The position numbers and the translations under genes are program-made. Below the pieces are notes generated by a model. That model had not been told where the DNA came from. It made no database searches and saw only the letters and a program-made list of their open reading frames with translations. Source: Chrysoperla carnea (lineage: Eukaryota; Arthropoda; Insecta; Neuroptera; Chrysopidae). Taken from it: 64,000 nucleotides of DNA. Where the stretch lies: assembly GCF_905475395.1 (NCBI RefSeq), contig NC_058340.1:70720181-70784180 (forward strand). The letters run 5' to 3'. Positions 20,971 to 33,640 of the stretch are shown piece after piece (position 1 is the first letter of the stretch; each line of letters opens with the position of its first letter).

Positions 20971-23900
20971 TTATAGAAGTCTTCCACGACACTCTTCACT
21001 GCCACAATGACAATACATCACTTTACCTGGTACACTACCAACATCATAATTGTAATTCCATGTTAATTCCACGCCAGCTCTCACGTGTGACATTGCAAAG
21101 AAGGCGACCCATGGAAAACGTAAATCATGTGTATCCACAAATACATTTTGTACGAATACGTTTGGACTGCATGAATGCTATAAATTTTCATCAAAATTAT
21201 ATTTAATTCACTCATTTCAACTTTCAAATTAAAATTTTTCAGATTAGTTATTTCTCGCAATTTTCTTATAAAGTATGGTACTAGAATGGCATGCATTTAG
21301 TACAGGTTGAGAATTTTCATATTAAAACAAGTGAAAACAAACAATTGACTGTGTTAATTGTTGAAATACCATGTATAGACAGTGTTGATTACGCATACGT
21401 TTATTTTTTTACGTCATGTAAGTAAAGAAAGATATCCACTCCTAATTTGCGCCATCAAGGGTAAACAGTTACGTTAACGGAAAAATGTTTCAAACAAAAT
21501 TGTTTATTTTTTTATAAGGAACAAAACACCAAAGTGGGAGCCCATTCATTCAAAAATAACATCGAAAATGACACAAATACTTACATTTAAAAATCTACCA
21601 ATATTTCCAGCACATTTTGCATCCATAATATAGCATGATTCATCTGGACCAAACATTTTTCGCACAGATTTATATTTGGGAACATATTCATCTGCATCGT
21701 TATCAATAGATGCCGTTGGAATAAAACTTGATTTTTCTCGCGTAGCTATAAAGAAAAGAAGATGAAATTTAAGTTTATCCGAAAATTTGTTTAACTGATA
21801 TTTAAGCGCTCCCTTTTGTATAGCAAGAAAGAAGTCTTGACACATGGCTAAGGCTTGGCAAATTTCTAAAAAGATTATTCGCAAAAATTCTAAAATACTT
21901 ACTATCTTCATCATCGCTAATCGTAATACTTTCATCTTCACCAGAATTATTTGCACTATCTTTTTTCTTATTATCATCTTCATTTTGTCCGGATTTTGTG
22001 CTACCACTTTCTGACATTTTATCATCCGCTTTCTTATTCGATTTATCCGAATCAGTACTTTGATTGGTATTTTCTGAATCCATTAATCCATCCATCAATA
22101 GTGTACTTCGACGTTTCGAACGACGTGTTCTATGGCAAAAAAAAAATTCAGTCATCATACATTTCTTTTTCATCGGTCGGTTTTTTAATATAATTTTAGA
22201 AATTTTACCCAATGACTCCTTCTGATGCTAATTTTCCACCTTTTATGTGTGGTAAATAGTCACGATCATCAGGATTTGCTAATGGATTATACTCTTCGTC
22301 GTCGTCCTGCAAATTAAGTTAATAATCATTGATTTATCCTAAAACATAAACATCTAATCTTTTACAATGATTTTCGTGAACATTTATTATTTAGTGTCCC
22401 GTCAAGAGTCCCATCACCCTTCTCAACTGTGCACTAAGTTCTAGGAACAGACGAATATCCTAGATGTGGTTATACAGAGTTTGGTCTGTCGCATGCCCTA
22501 CACAAAGTCCCAGTAATCAAGATGGTCTTGTCGTAGCCATTTCATGGTTCGGTAAATTACGTAGCATCTTGCTATGAGAATGACAGACTCTGTCCACTTC
22601 AGTGAACTCGTTACCCAAATCAGTCTGAGTGTGTTATTCAGAGCCAGGCGATTCAATTTTTCGAAGCATTCATAAACTATCCTCGATTGAAATCTTCACG
22701 CCCCAATTGCCCTAAGCGCGGCTTGAATATTTGAGTGTGTCTACCCGACAATGTGTTACAGATCTGTGCACCGCGCAGCATTGCGAAGATTTCTGCTTTA
22801 AAAACCGTTACATATTGACCAAGATAAATCGATTCCTTTATTCTAGGTCCATCAGGTCAGGTCTGAAGATATGGTTCGGGAGGGGGTGAAAAGTTAGGTA
22901 CATCTCAATTTGGTTCAAATAAATTTAATTTTTGTATTTTTCCTAAAGAAGTAAGATAATAAAAATTAACATACATCTTTTCTATCTTCGTCATGCATAT
23001 CAATATCATCTTCAACGACATCCGATTCATAGCCTTCTTTTAATCGTTCAACCACTTCAATATAATCAAGTTCAGCTAAATATTCATCACCAAAATTGAT
23101 TCCACCCTAAAAGACCAACAAAATAAAATACAAGAGATCCAAAATAAAAGATATCTAACTAGAACATACCTCATTAGCAGTTTGTTCGGTAAGTAGCTGC
23201 CCAGCATAAATACATATAAATGATCCACGTGGTACATCGTGTAAGCATCGAATACCCCAACCACGATTCGGCGTTTTAAATATTTGCAGTTTTAATTGTA
23301 GGGGATGTTGAACAACACGATTTAAGCATGTATTTACATTACATTTACACCTAAAAAAGAAGAGAAAAAACATTTTTTTATTATTATTTTTACTAAAACC
23401 TCGTCATTTGAGTCCGAGAACTAGATCAAATTTGTCCCAAAATGGTGCTTGTTGATTAGATTATTTGATTCTAGAACCCATAAAACCTTGAACATACCTT
23501 GAATTACATTCATAAATTCCTGTAACAACTGGATCCAATAATCGTTTATATACATAACCAGTTGACATATCCGGTGAGGCATTTTTACCAACTTTGGTAC
23601 CTTGTATAGTCAATTGCCAACATGCACATTTGGTTTTATCTTGACAATCATCGGTACAATCACAACCACATAAAAATTCTTCATTCAAATTTAAATTGAC
23701 TCCTTTGGTGGGTTCGCGTACATTTGAGTAACGCATATATTCAGGGAATGTATCGTCAATATCATTTACAACTGATATTGGTGTGTATTCAATACCGTTT
23801 GAGAGATCCTGTACGAAAAAAAAATGAAATTAGTTAGCAGTTAGCATATCTAGTTACAAATACAGAATGTTTTAAGAAAAATCTTTTACAAGGGAATAGA

Positions 23901-26900
23901 TATAGACCTCGAATTTCGAGCCATATTTTGTTACAGAATATTTCAAAATAAAATAATAGTCACAGCGCAAACGATTCGAAAAAGGGTGTCAATTTTTAAA
24001 AATTATGGATAAATTTCGATAACTTACCTTTTTCTCAACGATAGACTTTTCAATTTGATATAAGGTGAGTACATGTATGCCACAATTAAAATCAAACATA
24101 TCCACAGACATTTCACTTTGTGTAATTCGTAAATAACGATGTAATTCTTGCATGTTACGCACAATACGTGAGCATGGCGTTATATAACGTACTTCACGTT
24201 TGTTTTTACCAAATCGAACAGTTTCCCTAAACAAAAAATACAAATTATAGCTTTCTTGTTTCTACAAGGAGCACCATCTAGTTATATCTGATAACCGCAG
24301 TTAATGGCATTAAATACCGGTTTTTGGACTTTGATACATACCTAAACCAACCAGCTAAAATCGGTTTAGCTAATATACTATAATCTCTTAGCTCAGCTAG
24401 TGTACGTTGTGATTTTGCTCGACAACTTGGTCCACATTGATGATGTTTATACAAACCAGGTAATTTACCAGTTCTTGTTGTATAATACTAAAAAAAAGTA
24501 TTAAAAATAAAAAAGTTCATTAGTAACGCTTCGTAGCTGTTTTAAAAAAACACCTTTAAACAATGTCACTTACAATTACACGACTATTACCCGGTACTTT
24601 AGCAGTGGGTAAGAATGGTACAATAGGTAGAGAATTAGTACCACCAGTATGTGTGGTACTTTTTGTGGCAACATTTGCAGGTAAACTTGTACTTTTACGT
24701 GCAACTGCTCGAGCTATATTATTACTATTACTGATAGTATTCATTGATACGTCTGTTGTGTCTTCATCTTCGATTGTCCTAGTATATTCCACATACGGTT
24801 CGTTAGGCTAAAAAAAACAAACAAATAAATTAATCCGCGGTTCATAGATCTTGGGCCAGGATAAATTTTAGCAACTCTGTTTAATAAAGATAGAAATTGG
24901 AGGTACAATTGAATGTTATCTTTAGTCCTTTTGAACACAACCAGGGCTCACTTTAATGGCAAAGATGTGAACTTTAATATTCGCTTCAATTTAATCTAAG
25001 ACTCGAAGTTTGTCCTGAAGCAGCACATGTGTCACGTTCCTTTTACGTAAAATGTTATGATCATTTAGTTTTGATAATCCAAAATCTGTCTAGGTGGTAG
25101 AAATGATTTAAAAATTGGTAGATTAAAGCAAATCCTGAATAAAAGTTCCACCCCGGTGCTCTTTTGTCGGTTTCCGTCGGTCTGTCCCAAAACTAGAACT
25201 TCCCTAGGGTTGATCTTAGACCGATCCAGTAAAAAATTGCATCTTACCCTTTTGAACATGGACGAAGGAATTTTCCGTTGTGGAGTTGTAAAGCCTTTAT
25301 TCTGTCGCGCTAAAATCGCTTGATTATTATTGTAGAATAATGGAGCTGAAATATAATAAGTTTTAATTAACAACTTTACTTCTTAGATAACTTCTAAGAC
25401 AATTAACTTACCTAATCGACGTGATCCCCTATAAATCCATTCTTTGCGATTATCACCTTCGAAACTCATTTTAACCAAAGAGCCATCTACTTCAATTACT
25501 CTAGCTGACCACCATTTTCCTTAAGAAAAACATCTGAAGTTAGTAATTTGTTCTTTATTATCCCTTGATCTATAGCAGTGGTTCCCGAAACTTTTTTGTA
25601 TCGTAGACCATTTGCCAGTTTTTCATTATTTAAGATGGGTACCGCAAATGGGCCCCCAGCACCTATACCAAGGGATCCTTTGTGCTCTCCTTGAGAACAA
25701 CCTGTCTGAGATGCTTTTTTCAGCAGATGATAGAAGAAGCTACGGTGGTAAGTTTCGGGCCAGAACATTCTAAACCTGTCGCTCTGCAGGTTTCTGCAGA
25801 TACAAAAACAAGTATGGAGGTTTTATCGTCCTCCATGCTGGCTTCACAAGTGGGATCATCAGAGATCCCCATGTTATAAAGATGATTCTTCCGGATAAAG
25901 ATTTTTTTTTTAGAAATTATGAATCTACCCTCCACTGTTTTTCCGTTTATCTTACGTTTGTTCTAAACCATTTACGTCATCACTATTTTTTACCTTTTAT
26001 CTTCATTCACACAACACCTGCCCCTTTTAAGGGCGCTTTTACCCAAAAAATTTTAGGCTGGGTTCACGCGACCGTCAATTACGCCGTTCCTGTATGCTTG
26101 TAGAATGATTTATTATCATTTTCCCTACTATGCCTCGCCCATTCTTATTTTCCCTACCTTAGACCCCTTCTTATTCTATTCTCATAGACCCCTATTTTTA
26201 TTTTAGATGTCATAGCCCTTTTCGTCATCGAATCGACCCACCACTTTGGGAATGAATGGTATATAGGAAAGTATAAAATAAAAATTAATTAATTTGAACT
26301 TACCATTTCGTTCCGTTTTAAGTACTTGTCCTTGAACTAATCGAACCATTGGACGATCTGGATACTCCTTTAAATATTGTTGAATATAATTACGTGTTTC
26401 CAATGAAATATCTTCCCAAACATTTGGACTAACATCCACAATTGGAAAACAATTCTCATGACGTACATATTGAGCGTAACCATCATCGAAAAATATTAAA
26501 TAACGAAAACGATTTGTATTTGATAATGGTTCGGCCACAATACCTGCATAATAATTGCTTTGTGCTTTTGGATTTTCATTTTCACTAAACAGTGCAATGA
26601 CTCGACTACCAATTGGTAAACGAACATCTGCGTATGTGGAATATGCCAATTGTTTGCCTGTTATTAATTTTATCATATTTTTTGTTGTACGTCGATGTAT
26701 GTTCTCGAAACTGACACGGTAGGTTACTTTATTACTTGGTTTGTCATTAATCTAAAAAAATAAAATAAAATAAAATTGTTTTTTTTACAAGACACAAAAT
26801 AGTCTAAAATCCTATGGTCTAAGTGTGTCCCACCCCAGGACAGCCACTCTAACTTAACCTAACGTAAGACATAAAAACAAAATAGATGTCGGCCTCCAGG

Positions 26901-29900
26901 CACGACTTTGAAAAAAAATCTCCACACAAAGTTTCAGCCGTTCTGAAATGATTATCAAAAACTATGACCGGAAATAGATCAGGATTTCTTTGATAGATGA
27001 ATTTAAGGCTTCGAATCCAAACAGACCCGAACATGTGTAGATGGAAAAATCAAGATTTTGTCTGGTTAAGGGGGTGGACAAAGCAGGGATACAAAAGAAT
27101 TTTTTACTTACAATCATTAATCCACTGTTACTTACAATCATTCCAGCTGGGAATATTTCTAAAAGACGACATAATTGCCATGCTCCAAATGCTGCTGATT
27201 TCATTGCATAATATTGACCATTAATTTCTGGCGCTTCTTTAGTAAGTGTGCCAAATTTGGGAATAAATGTTGTTTTTGGTGGTGGAGCTTTTGGTGGTAC
27301 CATAACATCCGATGGTGGAGTCGCTGTACTAAATTCGGTTTCATCGTAGGTAGACGGTTTTTGAATCTTTCTGCTACTCCGTCGTTCAGCAACTTGAAAA
27401 GTAAATAAACATATAATGTTGACACGCAAAAGAATATGTACAGAATGGTGCAAAAGCTCATCACACATTTAAAATTGCGATAACTTCCTACAATCAATTT
27501 AAATATTTTTATTTGAGATTTAAATCGTCAGGCACAAATTTGCCAGACAAGTTATTACTAATTTAAATGTACTCCAATCAAACTAACGATTTAGAAAAAA
27601 AAATTGTGTCCGAAAGATTTTTTGAGATATGTTAGGGATACCTTCGAGACAATACCATAGAGCTGCAAATTCGCAGGCAAACGGATGATCGACGTAGAGA
27701 GAGAACAGATAAGTATGCATTTATAGCTGTAGAGAGAAAGATAAATTAAGCGCGTATATCTGTCTTCGTCTCTCTAATACGCCTACAATTTCTATCTCTT
27801 TCTACTTCCCTCCCAAAATACCTTCCGAACAAGATTTTGTTTTCTATCATTTATTAAGAAATAATAATTTGATTTGAGTAATGTGTATGTGACTTTTAGA
27901 ACACGTTGTACATAGTCGAGTATAGTCGTTTGCTAGATTGTCCCGTGAAAGACTTAATAAAGGAAGAAAAAAACTAACATTTACCTTTGCTCCTAAGTTG
28001 TACAACTCCATCAACATCAATATCAATGCCTTGAATTTCCTGGCAAGCTGGTTTATTTTCATAAATATAATTTCGTGCATTATCAATTTTAGCTTGCAAA
28101 TCGTTGAAAATTTTATTTAAATCGTCCGTACCATCTGGAATTTACAACAATATATATAAATTAAATCTATTTAACTATTTTAACATTTCGTTAATTAAAT
28201 ACTCCGAGAGATTCAATATTTCCTAAGAGATAGAATATCACTTTAAATGATAGGAAGCTGACGATTTTCGAAAAAATATGTTAAGTTTTTTTTATGACGA
28301 GTTTCTAATTTAAAGTGTTATTCTATCTCTTACCAATTAGAAACTAAATAGGGTATTCCACTATTTTTGAAAAAGTACTTCAAAATGTTGATTTCGCTAA
28401 TAAAAAGCCACCAAAAATTTATTTCGGAAAAATACACACGCTTTCTTGACAAAACATTAATTAAATTTTAAGGACGTTCATGCGTGTACCTGTTTTGCTA
28501 TGTGCGTTCATAGGGAAACAGTATGTAAATTTTAAAGAATTTTAAATTAATAGAAAATAGAAAATTTTTTTGAAATTCTATTAAAAGTTTAAATAATTAT
28601 TAACTGGTAAAAGTTTCAAGTATGGTTATCGATATAATTTTTGAAAAATATCGATTTATATTTTTCATTTAGTCCCATGTTAAAACTTACTTTTAGTCAT
28701 TTTTTAAACTTTAAAAAAATTTTAATTAATTCGATAACAGGTTATTTTTCCTGTCTTAAATCATAGAAAATCATTTAAATTATCGCATTATCATATTGTT
28801 TTTTATTTCTCTACTAATATTGTTGACGCATGAACGATCTTAAACCTTTTTTAAACTGTCAAAAACGCGGGCATCCAATTTGATGACGTAATATGGGTAT
28901 CACTATACGAAATAACACAAATAATTTTGACAGATATATTCATAGACATCTGATTATAATATAAATATAAATACTTATCTATGTATATATTATACCCAAC
29001 TGTCTACACTGAACTAACTGATGGTCTATGACTCATACCGCTATGACATCACAGCAGGGCTTACCCGCGTTTTAGGTCACGTGATATACAGTTTAAAAAT
29101 TACGATTTTGAATTTTAATATTTTAAAAGAAAACTGTGCTTTTATAACTCGAAATCAGAATATTTAAGTATATTTTTACATAAATTTTAACTTTTTTAAA
29201 ATTTTATGATTTATTTTTGACTAATGATAATACCCTATTGACTCTTAAAGAAACCCGAAGAACTAAATGAACAATGAAATTTTTTTCTTTATACAATTAA
29301 CTCTCCAGGTCTTAGCAAACATTGGAATAGTACAAAGTTTGCCCTTTAAATGAGCCCTGGTAGAGCTCAAAAGGGATCCAATCCCAGTCAAAAAAAGTGT
29401 CGCGTTTATATTTTTTCAGAGTGCATTACAAATATTTTGATAAAAATAAATAGTGAGTATATTATTTACCTGAAATTGTCTCAAATTCTTGTGTTAAAAT
29501 TCCAACATTATTTTGTATTTGATCCTTAATTTTAAATTTCTCAAAGATTTCTTCAACTGTTTGGCTTATTTCTAATTTTAATACTTTCAGATCTTTACTA
29601 GACAAATCTAATAAACTTTCCGGATCGTATTCATCCTCTGAACTCGAATCGTTAATTTCTACACAATCACTTTGTATCGGTAATTTATGGTTAAAAATTG
29701 GTTCATTATTTACAGCTAAATCAGTCATTGCCTAGAAAAAATTTGTTAGTTCATTCATTTTATTCGCATTCTGTAATCTCAGGAGAGTGGGGGAGTCTTT
29801 AATGAAAACAAGATATTTACGAATCGAAAGGAATATAGAAATACCAAATTGAATAAAACGAACCGAATGAAAGTTGTTATGATTGATTTTCATAACTTTG

Positions 29901-31585
29901 GAATTCTTCAGGGAACCTTGAAGGTCAAGATTAAATTTCGAAGTTACTATAAGTTTTGAAATTTAAAAAATTTGTATTAGTCTCAATGTCTGTTTCCAAA
30001 CTGCGAGTTTACTCTTTTACAAATTCCATCAAGGTCGATTAAGCAGTTTTTTTTACAGTCGAGGAAATAAAGAAATGAACTGTCGTTTTTTGCATGGGAT
30101 GCGATTTTTTGCAGTCGATTTGTGGCGGCGTCTACAGTAATTGTGAACAAAATATCGATGGAAATGAGTCTAACATGGTCCTCATGGATATGAAATCAAG
30201 TTATTGAATATCACTACGATAATATCCCCCGAAGTAGTTGGTACACAGGGCGGGCCGTACACAATTCGTCTCTTGGAATTTTACGAGTACATATAACATA
30301 TTTGGTCCCCCTTTCGTCAGCCTAAAGTACCAGATATCTCGGGAACCATTTTCGTAGTAATATTCGTATTCAACGGTCCCAAAACTCTCGAATAACGAGT
30401 TTCGACGAAATATGTTACATATTCTCGTAAAACTCCAAAAGACGAAGTGTATACTTGGAGGTTTTTCGGGGCCGCTGAACAAGAGGATTATCAGGGCGGA
30501 CGAAAAGGGGACGCCTAGGAACGAAATATTATGTTATTTTCTCGTAAAAAGAAAGAAAGCGTATACAGCCCGCTCTGAGCACTAGGTACCTCGGGAGTCA
30601 TTTTCGTAGTAACATTCAAGTTCAGCGTCCCCCGTTTTTTGTGCTTTATTTCTTCGTCTATTACACAACACAAACAGGACCAACGCATTTTATAATCCAT
30701 ACCATAGACGTCGCCAGGGGAGAGGCACTTGCTCCTTCCCCATTAACGTCAATTTTTCTAGAAAATAGTAGAAAAATTGACCCCGATGTCTTGGTGTGTC
30801 TCAATAAATTCATTCTAGCATCGATCTATACTGGTTAATAAAAAATCCGCCATACCAAAGACATATTCCGTATGTTTAATCAGTAACAAGTTAGCAATCT
30901 AATTTTACTAATAAACATTGATGCAACTTACTTGGAAATTATTTAAAGCTTGATCACGACAATCTTTACAAATCACCTGTGTTCGTTTAGTATTTAATTT
31001 AACTTTGTAAAAACTGAGACAATATCCAGACGCTTTCAATAAATTCTCATTATGGCCTAAACAATCTGGATTAATACAAGACGTTTTTTTCCTTGGTATT
31101 GTGGGTATTATTGTGAGTGCACTATCACTATCACTGTCATCCAAATCAATTACATTCGTATTTTTCTTATTTTCAACTTTTTTTTCTCCATTTTCTTCCT
31201 TTTTCTCCGAATTTTCTTCTTTACTATCAGTAGATTTTTCGTTTTTATCTGTAGACTCTGTAAGTTTTTCTTCATTTAATGATTTTAAATCAATATCGTT
31301 CGTACTTTTCTTATTTGCCGATTCTGCTGCAGTTTCTTCATCGTCCAATGTTAAATCGATATCCATCGGCTCAGCACTTTTGTTCTCTATAGATGTATCC
31401 ATTTTATCACTGGTATTTTCATTACTATTCGGTTTTTCTATTTTAACGTTACCGGCTTCGGTTTCTTGTACTGTGGATGATTGATTTGTTTCGCTATTAA
31501 TTTGCATATCTACATTATTTCCATCTAAATCATTAGATTCTACCGGTGCTTTTTCACTTTCACCAGATGGATTTGGAGTTTCCAT
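20971..31585 (-). CDS. egg: eggless/SETDB1 histone H3K9 methyltransferase
   Basis: Nuclear enzyme that methylates histone H3 Lys9 to silence chromatin and, in flies, to support piRNA-guided silencing. Seventeen exons (minus): 31585-30932, 29731-29470, 28134-27985, 27392-27112, 26751-26304, 25519-25412, 25345-25248, 24807-24574, 24487-24342, 24226-24028, 23808-23498, 23350-23170, 23106-22975, 22306-22209, 22129-21903, 21745-21585, 21177-20971. Total 3897 nt, 1298 residues, close to human SETDB1. An acidic N-terminus is followed by a cysteine patch ([12 protein letters not shown]), Tudor repeats about 400-640, MBD about 795-860 ([11 protein letters not shown]), pre-SET about 900-963 ([18 protein letters not shown]), and SET split by an acidic insert about 1040-1195. 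SET motifs: [15 protein letters not shown] across the last junction, ELTWNYNYD, and post-[11 protein letters not shown]. All key residues are present and every junction keeps phase. Confidence 0.96.
21324..21530 (+). repeat. dispersed ACAATTGACT repeat, copy in last eggless intron
   Basis: Begins AACAAGTGAAAACAAACAAT, contains GAAATACCATGTATAGACAG and ends near TTTTTATAAGGAAC. The same family is at 38812-39017 (reversed), 56524-56606 and 57478-57910, with partial pieces at 47440-47590 and 48600-48740. Confidence 0.75.
22390..22870 (-). pseudogene. decayed non-LTR retrotransposon fragment (RNase H) in eggless intron
   Basis: Minus-strand translation of 22760-22860 gives [20 protein letters not shown], a clear match to the RNase H region of LINE ORF2s (pattern LGQYATVFQAEV-A). 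Several stops and frame changes follow, with a later [12 protein letters not shown]-type piece near 22480-22520. The segment is GC-richer than the surrounding intron. It is unrelated in detail to the intact element at 7404-11105. Confidence 0.65.
25574..26250 (+). mobile_element. hAT-type non-autonomous element in eggless intron, copy 2
   Basis: Begins CAGTGGTTCCCGAAACTTTT, the classic hAT terminal wording, and ends around CCACTTTGGGAATGAATGG, its approximate complement. The interior shares several blocks with 19090-19460. The small open frames within it have no recognisable product. It lies in the intron between eggless exons 5 and 6. Confidence 0.65.
26815..26872 (+). repeat. LINE/SINE-type 3' end with CCTAA tail (in eggless intron)
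   Basis: CTAAGTGTGTCCCACCCCAG and AGGACAGCCACTCTAACTTA then ACCTAACG match the segment at 60655-60706, which has the same CTAAGTGTGTCC-GGACAGCCA layout followed by (CCTAA)n. It is most likely the 3' terminus of a retroposon family. Confidence 0.6.
28225..28336. mobile_element. 112-bp MITE with 26-bp inverted repeats in eggless intron 2
   Basis: Left end AAGAGATAGAATATCACTTT and right end AAAGTGTTATTCTATCTCTT are near-perfect complements. A related, more diverged copy lies at about 59186-59295 and shares AGAGATAGCATAACACTTTA and CGAAAATCGTTAGCT. No target duplication could be fixed. Confidence 0.7.
28347..29240. mobile_element. possible ~890-bp element with ATAGGGTATT ends
   Basis: AATAGGGTATTCCACTATTT near 28350 and AATGATAATACCCTATTG near 29225 give inverted ends with a 10-bp exact match and a looser extension. 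The interior has no coding region. A similar opening (GGGTAATATCCC next to TTTTGAAAAGTG) occurs near 39340-39360 on the other strand. The boundaries are weak. Confidence 0.35.
30180..30640. repeat. GC-richer repeat with two internal direct units in eggless intron 1
   Basis: Two units about 250 bp apart share ACCTCGGGA-like then CATTTTCGTAGTAA and TTCAGCGTCCC-like wording (30326-30380 and 30580-30630); a TTCTCGTAAAA...GTATAC block also repeats at 30420 and 30537. Similar CCCCGAATAACGAG wording occurs at 50580-50930 and 62120-62300, so this is a dispersed family. Only non-coding open frames were seen. Confidence 0.6.
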
Positions 31586-33231
31586 ACTTTTATTTTAATT
31601 AAAAATTTTTTAAGGACATTTCAAATTGGGTTATTTACTTCGAAATTTCCCTTCGATCATGAACTTTTCGAATCACTTATCAATTATAAACTACATTTAG
31701 TTAACAGATAGTTAAAAATAATTCGAATAATCATTTAAAATTCGAAATTATTTTATGTAATTTTATTTTAATATTAATATTTGATCCATAACCAAACATT
31801 TGTTTTATATTCTAAACAAAAGCCAACAACATTTGGTTTAGGTCACGTGACATACATCCGCCATTGTTTTTTTTTAAAACTGTTTTTACGATTTTTGCGA
31901 TCTTTATTCAAATATTTCTTAAAAAATGTTCCTTTTTTCTAATTGAAATATTAAAAATTTTCTATTTCTAAAGATTCTCAATAGAAATTTTGTCACATTT
32001 CAAATAAAATAAAATTACGTTTTAAAGTTTAAGTCTGGAGTAACTTTTTGAGAGGGGATAAATTTTTCACAATAGAACCTTGGATTACTTTTATATTCTT
32101 TTGGATTACTTAAAAACACTTTAGAGTTTCAGATCAAAATTTTTCAGATAACTTAATCAAGGTTTAGAATTTTAAACCTTTAAATAATTATCCCCTAAAA
32201 AAAATTTCTAGAAAAGACGCCCTTGTGACGTCACAATCATAATTACTATATAATACCCCACTCACATATTATTGAAAAGCGACCCAGTTTCTGAACTGGT
32301 AAGTCTCGATTTGCGTGAAAAACGTACTGAAGTCGATTTTCTTCGAAATTTTGATAATAGTTTGAATCGTTTTAGAAAAAAACGAGCACCTTTAAAATAT
32401 TTAAATTAAAATAATTTAAAATTTTCGCGCGTTTAAATAGGATTGAAAGGTTAAGCGACAAGCCATGACATTTTCTTTCGGGGACAATTAGGTGAAGGAA
32501 ATTGGTCTGGTTTTATATTTGAAAATTGGGTCTTAATTTTGAATTTTTTTAAACTATTAACAAAATTATATATTTCAATAATCAAAAATGACGTCATTTT
32601 ACTGGCATTAATAAAAAAAAAAACTGGATTACGAAACATTTTCAATTACTTTTTTGATTATGATCCCAAGATTAAGTTTTGCATTCCACTTATTTTAATT
32701 TTGTATTTAAAATAAAGTAAATTTTAATTTATAAGAGATTAATTTTTTTATCCTAAAAACCGGAAAAGCCTCGAAAACCGGAAACTCCAGTCCAAAACCA
32801 AAGAATTGAGAGTCCTAACCTAGAAACTAAAAATCATTTACCTGTTTAGGTTGTAAAATCTTGAATATTCGTTTGCTTCAGAATGTCCCAAATATACTTT
32901 AATACTCAGCGAGTTGATTCCCAGCAATAATTTCTTAGCTTTGAAATTTTGAGTATAACAATTCTCTTCAAAAATAACATAAAGTCTTGATTTCATTTAT
33001 TCAATCCAAAGGCTGATGGATAACTAGAAAATTTTCGAATGTCTAGGGAACAAGTTAAATAAAATAATAAGAGAAACAAAATTAATAGAAACATTTTATT
33101 GATATAATTTTCAATTTTTTCTCTTTTTATTTTCAAATTGTAAATAACAACACTTATTTATGTCTTATGACTAGTTAGCGACGAGAATTAGTCAAAATAC
33201 AAAAAAAAAAAAAAAATAGCTTTCCACGATT
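31586..33231. other. intergenic region upstream of eggless
   Basis: Non-coding and AT-rich. The first few hundred bases presumably hold the eggless promoter; no TATA or initiator could be assigned. A segment at 31845-32300 with AGGTCACGTGACATACAT and TGTGACGTCACAATCA resembles part of the eggless intron 2 sequence around 29075-29100, suggesting a shared repeat. Confidence 0.5.
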
Positions 33232-33640
33232 GTAAATAAAAGCTAATTAATGTTTATGTTTCCAAAATGGTTAGGTTATGTAACATTTCATCGGTTGGAA
33301 ATAAAAGCTAAATAAAATTACTATTTTTCCAAAACGGTTATAGGTTATGTAACATTTCATCAACTGGAAATAAAAGCTAAATTAAATTATTATATTTCCA
33401 AAACGGTTATAGGTTATGTAACATTTCATCAACTGGAAATAAAAGCTAAATTAAATTATTATATTTCCAAAACGGTTAGGTTATGTAACATTCATCGGTT
33501 GGAAATAAAAGCTAAATAAAATTACTATATTTCCAAAACGGTTAGGTTATATAACATTTCATCGGTTGGAAAAAAAGCTAAATAAAATTATTATATTTCC
33601 AAAACGGTTATAGGTTATGTAACATTTCATCCAAAATGGT
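33232..33640 (+). repeat. minisatellite, about six units of 65-69 bp
   Basis: Six head-to-tail units each contain AAATAAAAGCTAAAT, TTTCCAAAACGGTTA, GGTTATGTAACATTTCATC and either GGTTGG or AACTGG at the end. Units differ by a TATA insertion and a few substitutions. Two unit types (ending GGTTGG and AACTGG) occur in runs, which suggests local unit exchange. Confidence 0.9.

Noticed and set aside
31101-31484. 127-codon open frame on the plus strand
   Set aside because: It is the antisense of the Ser/Glu-rich first exon of eggless; low-complexity shadow.
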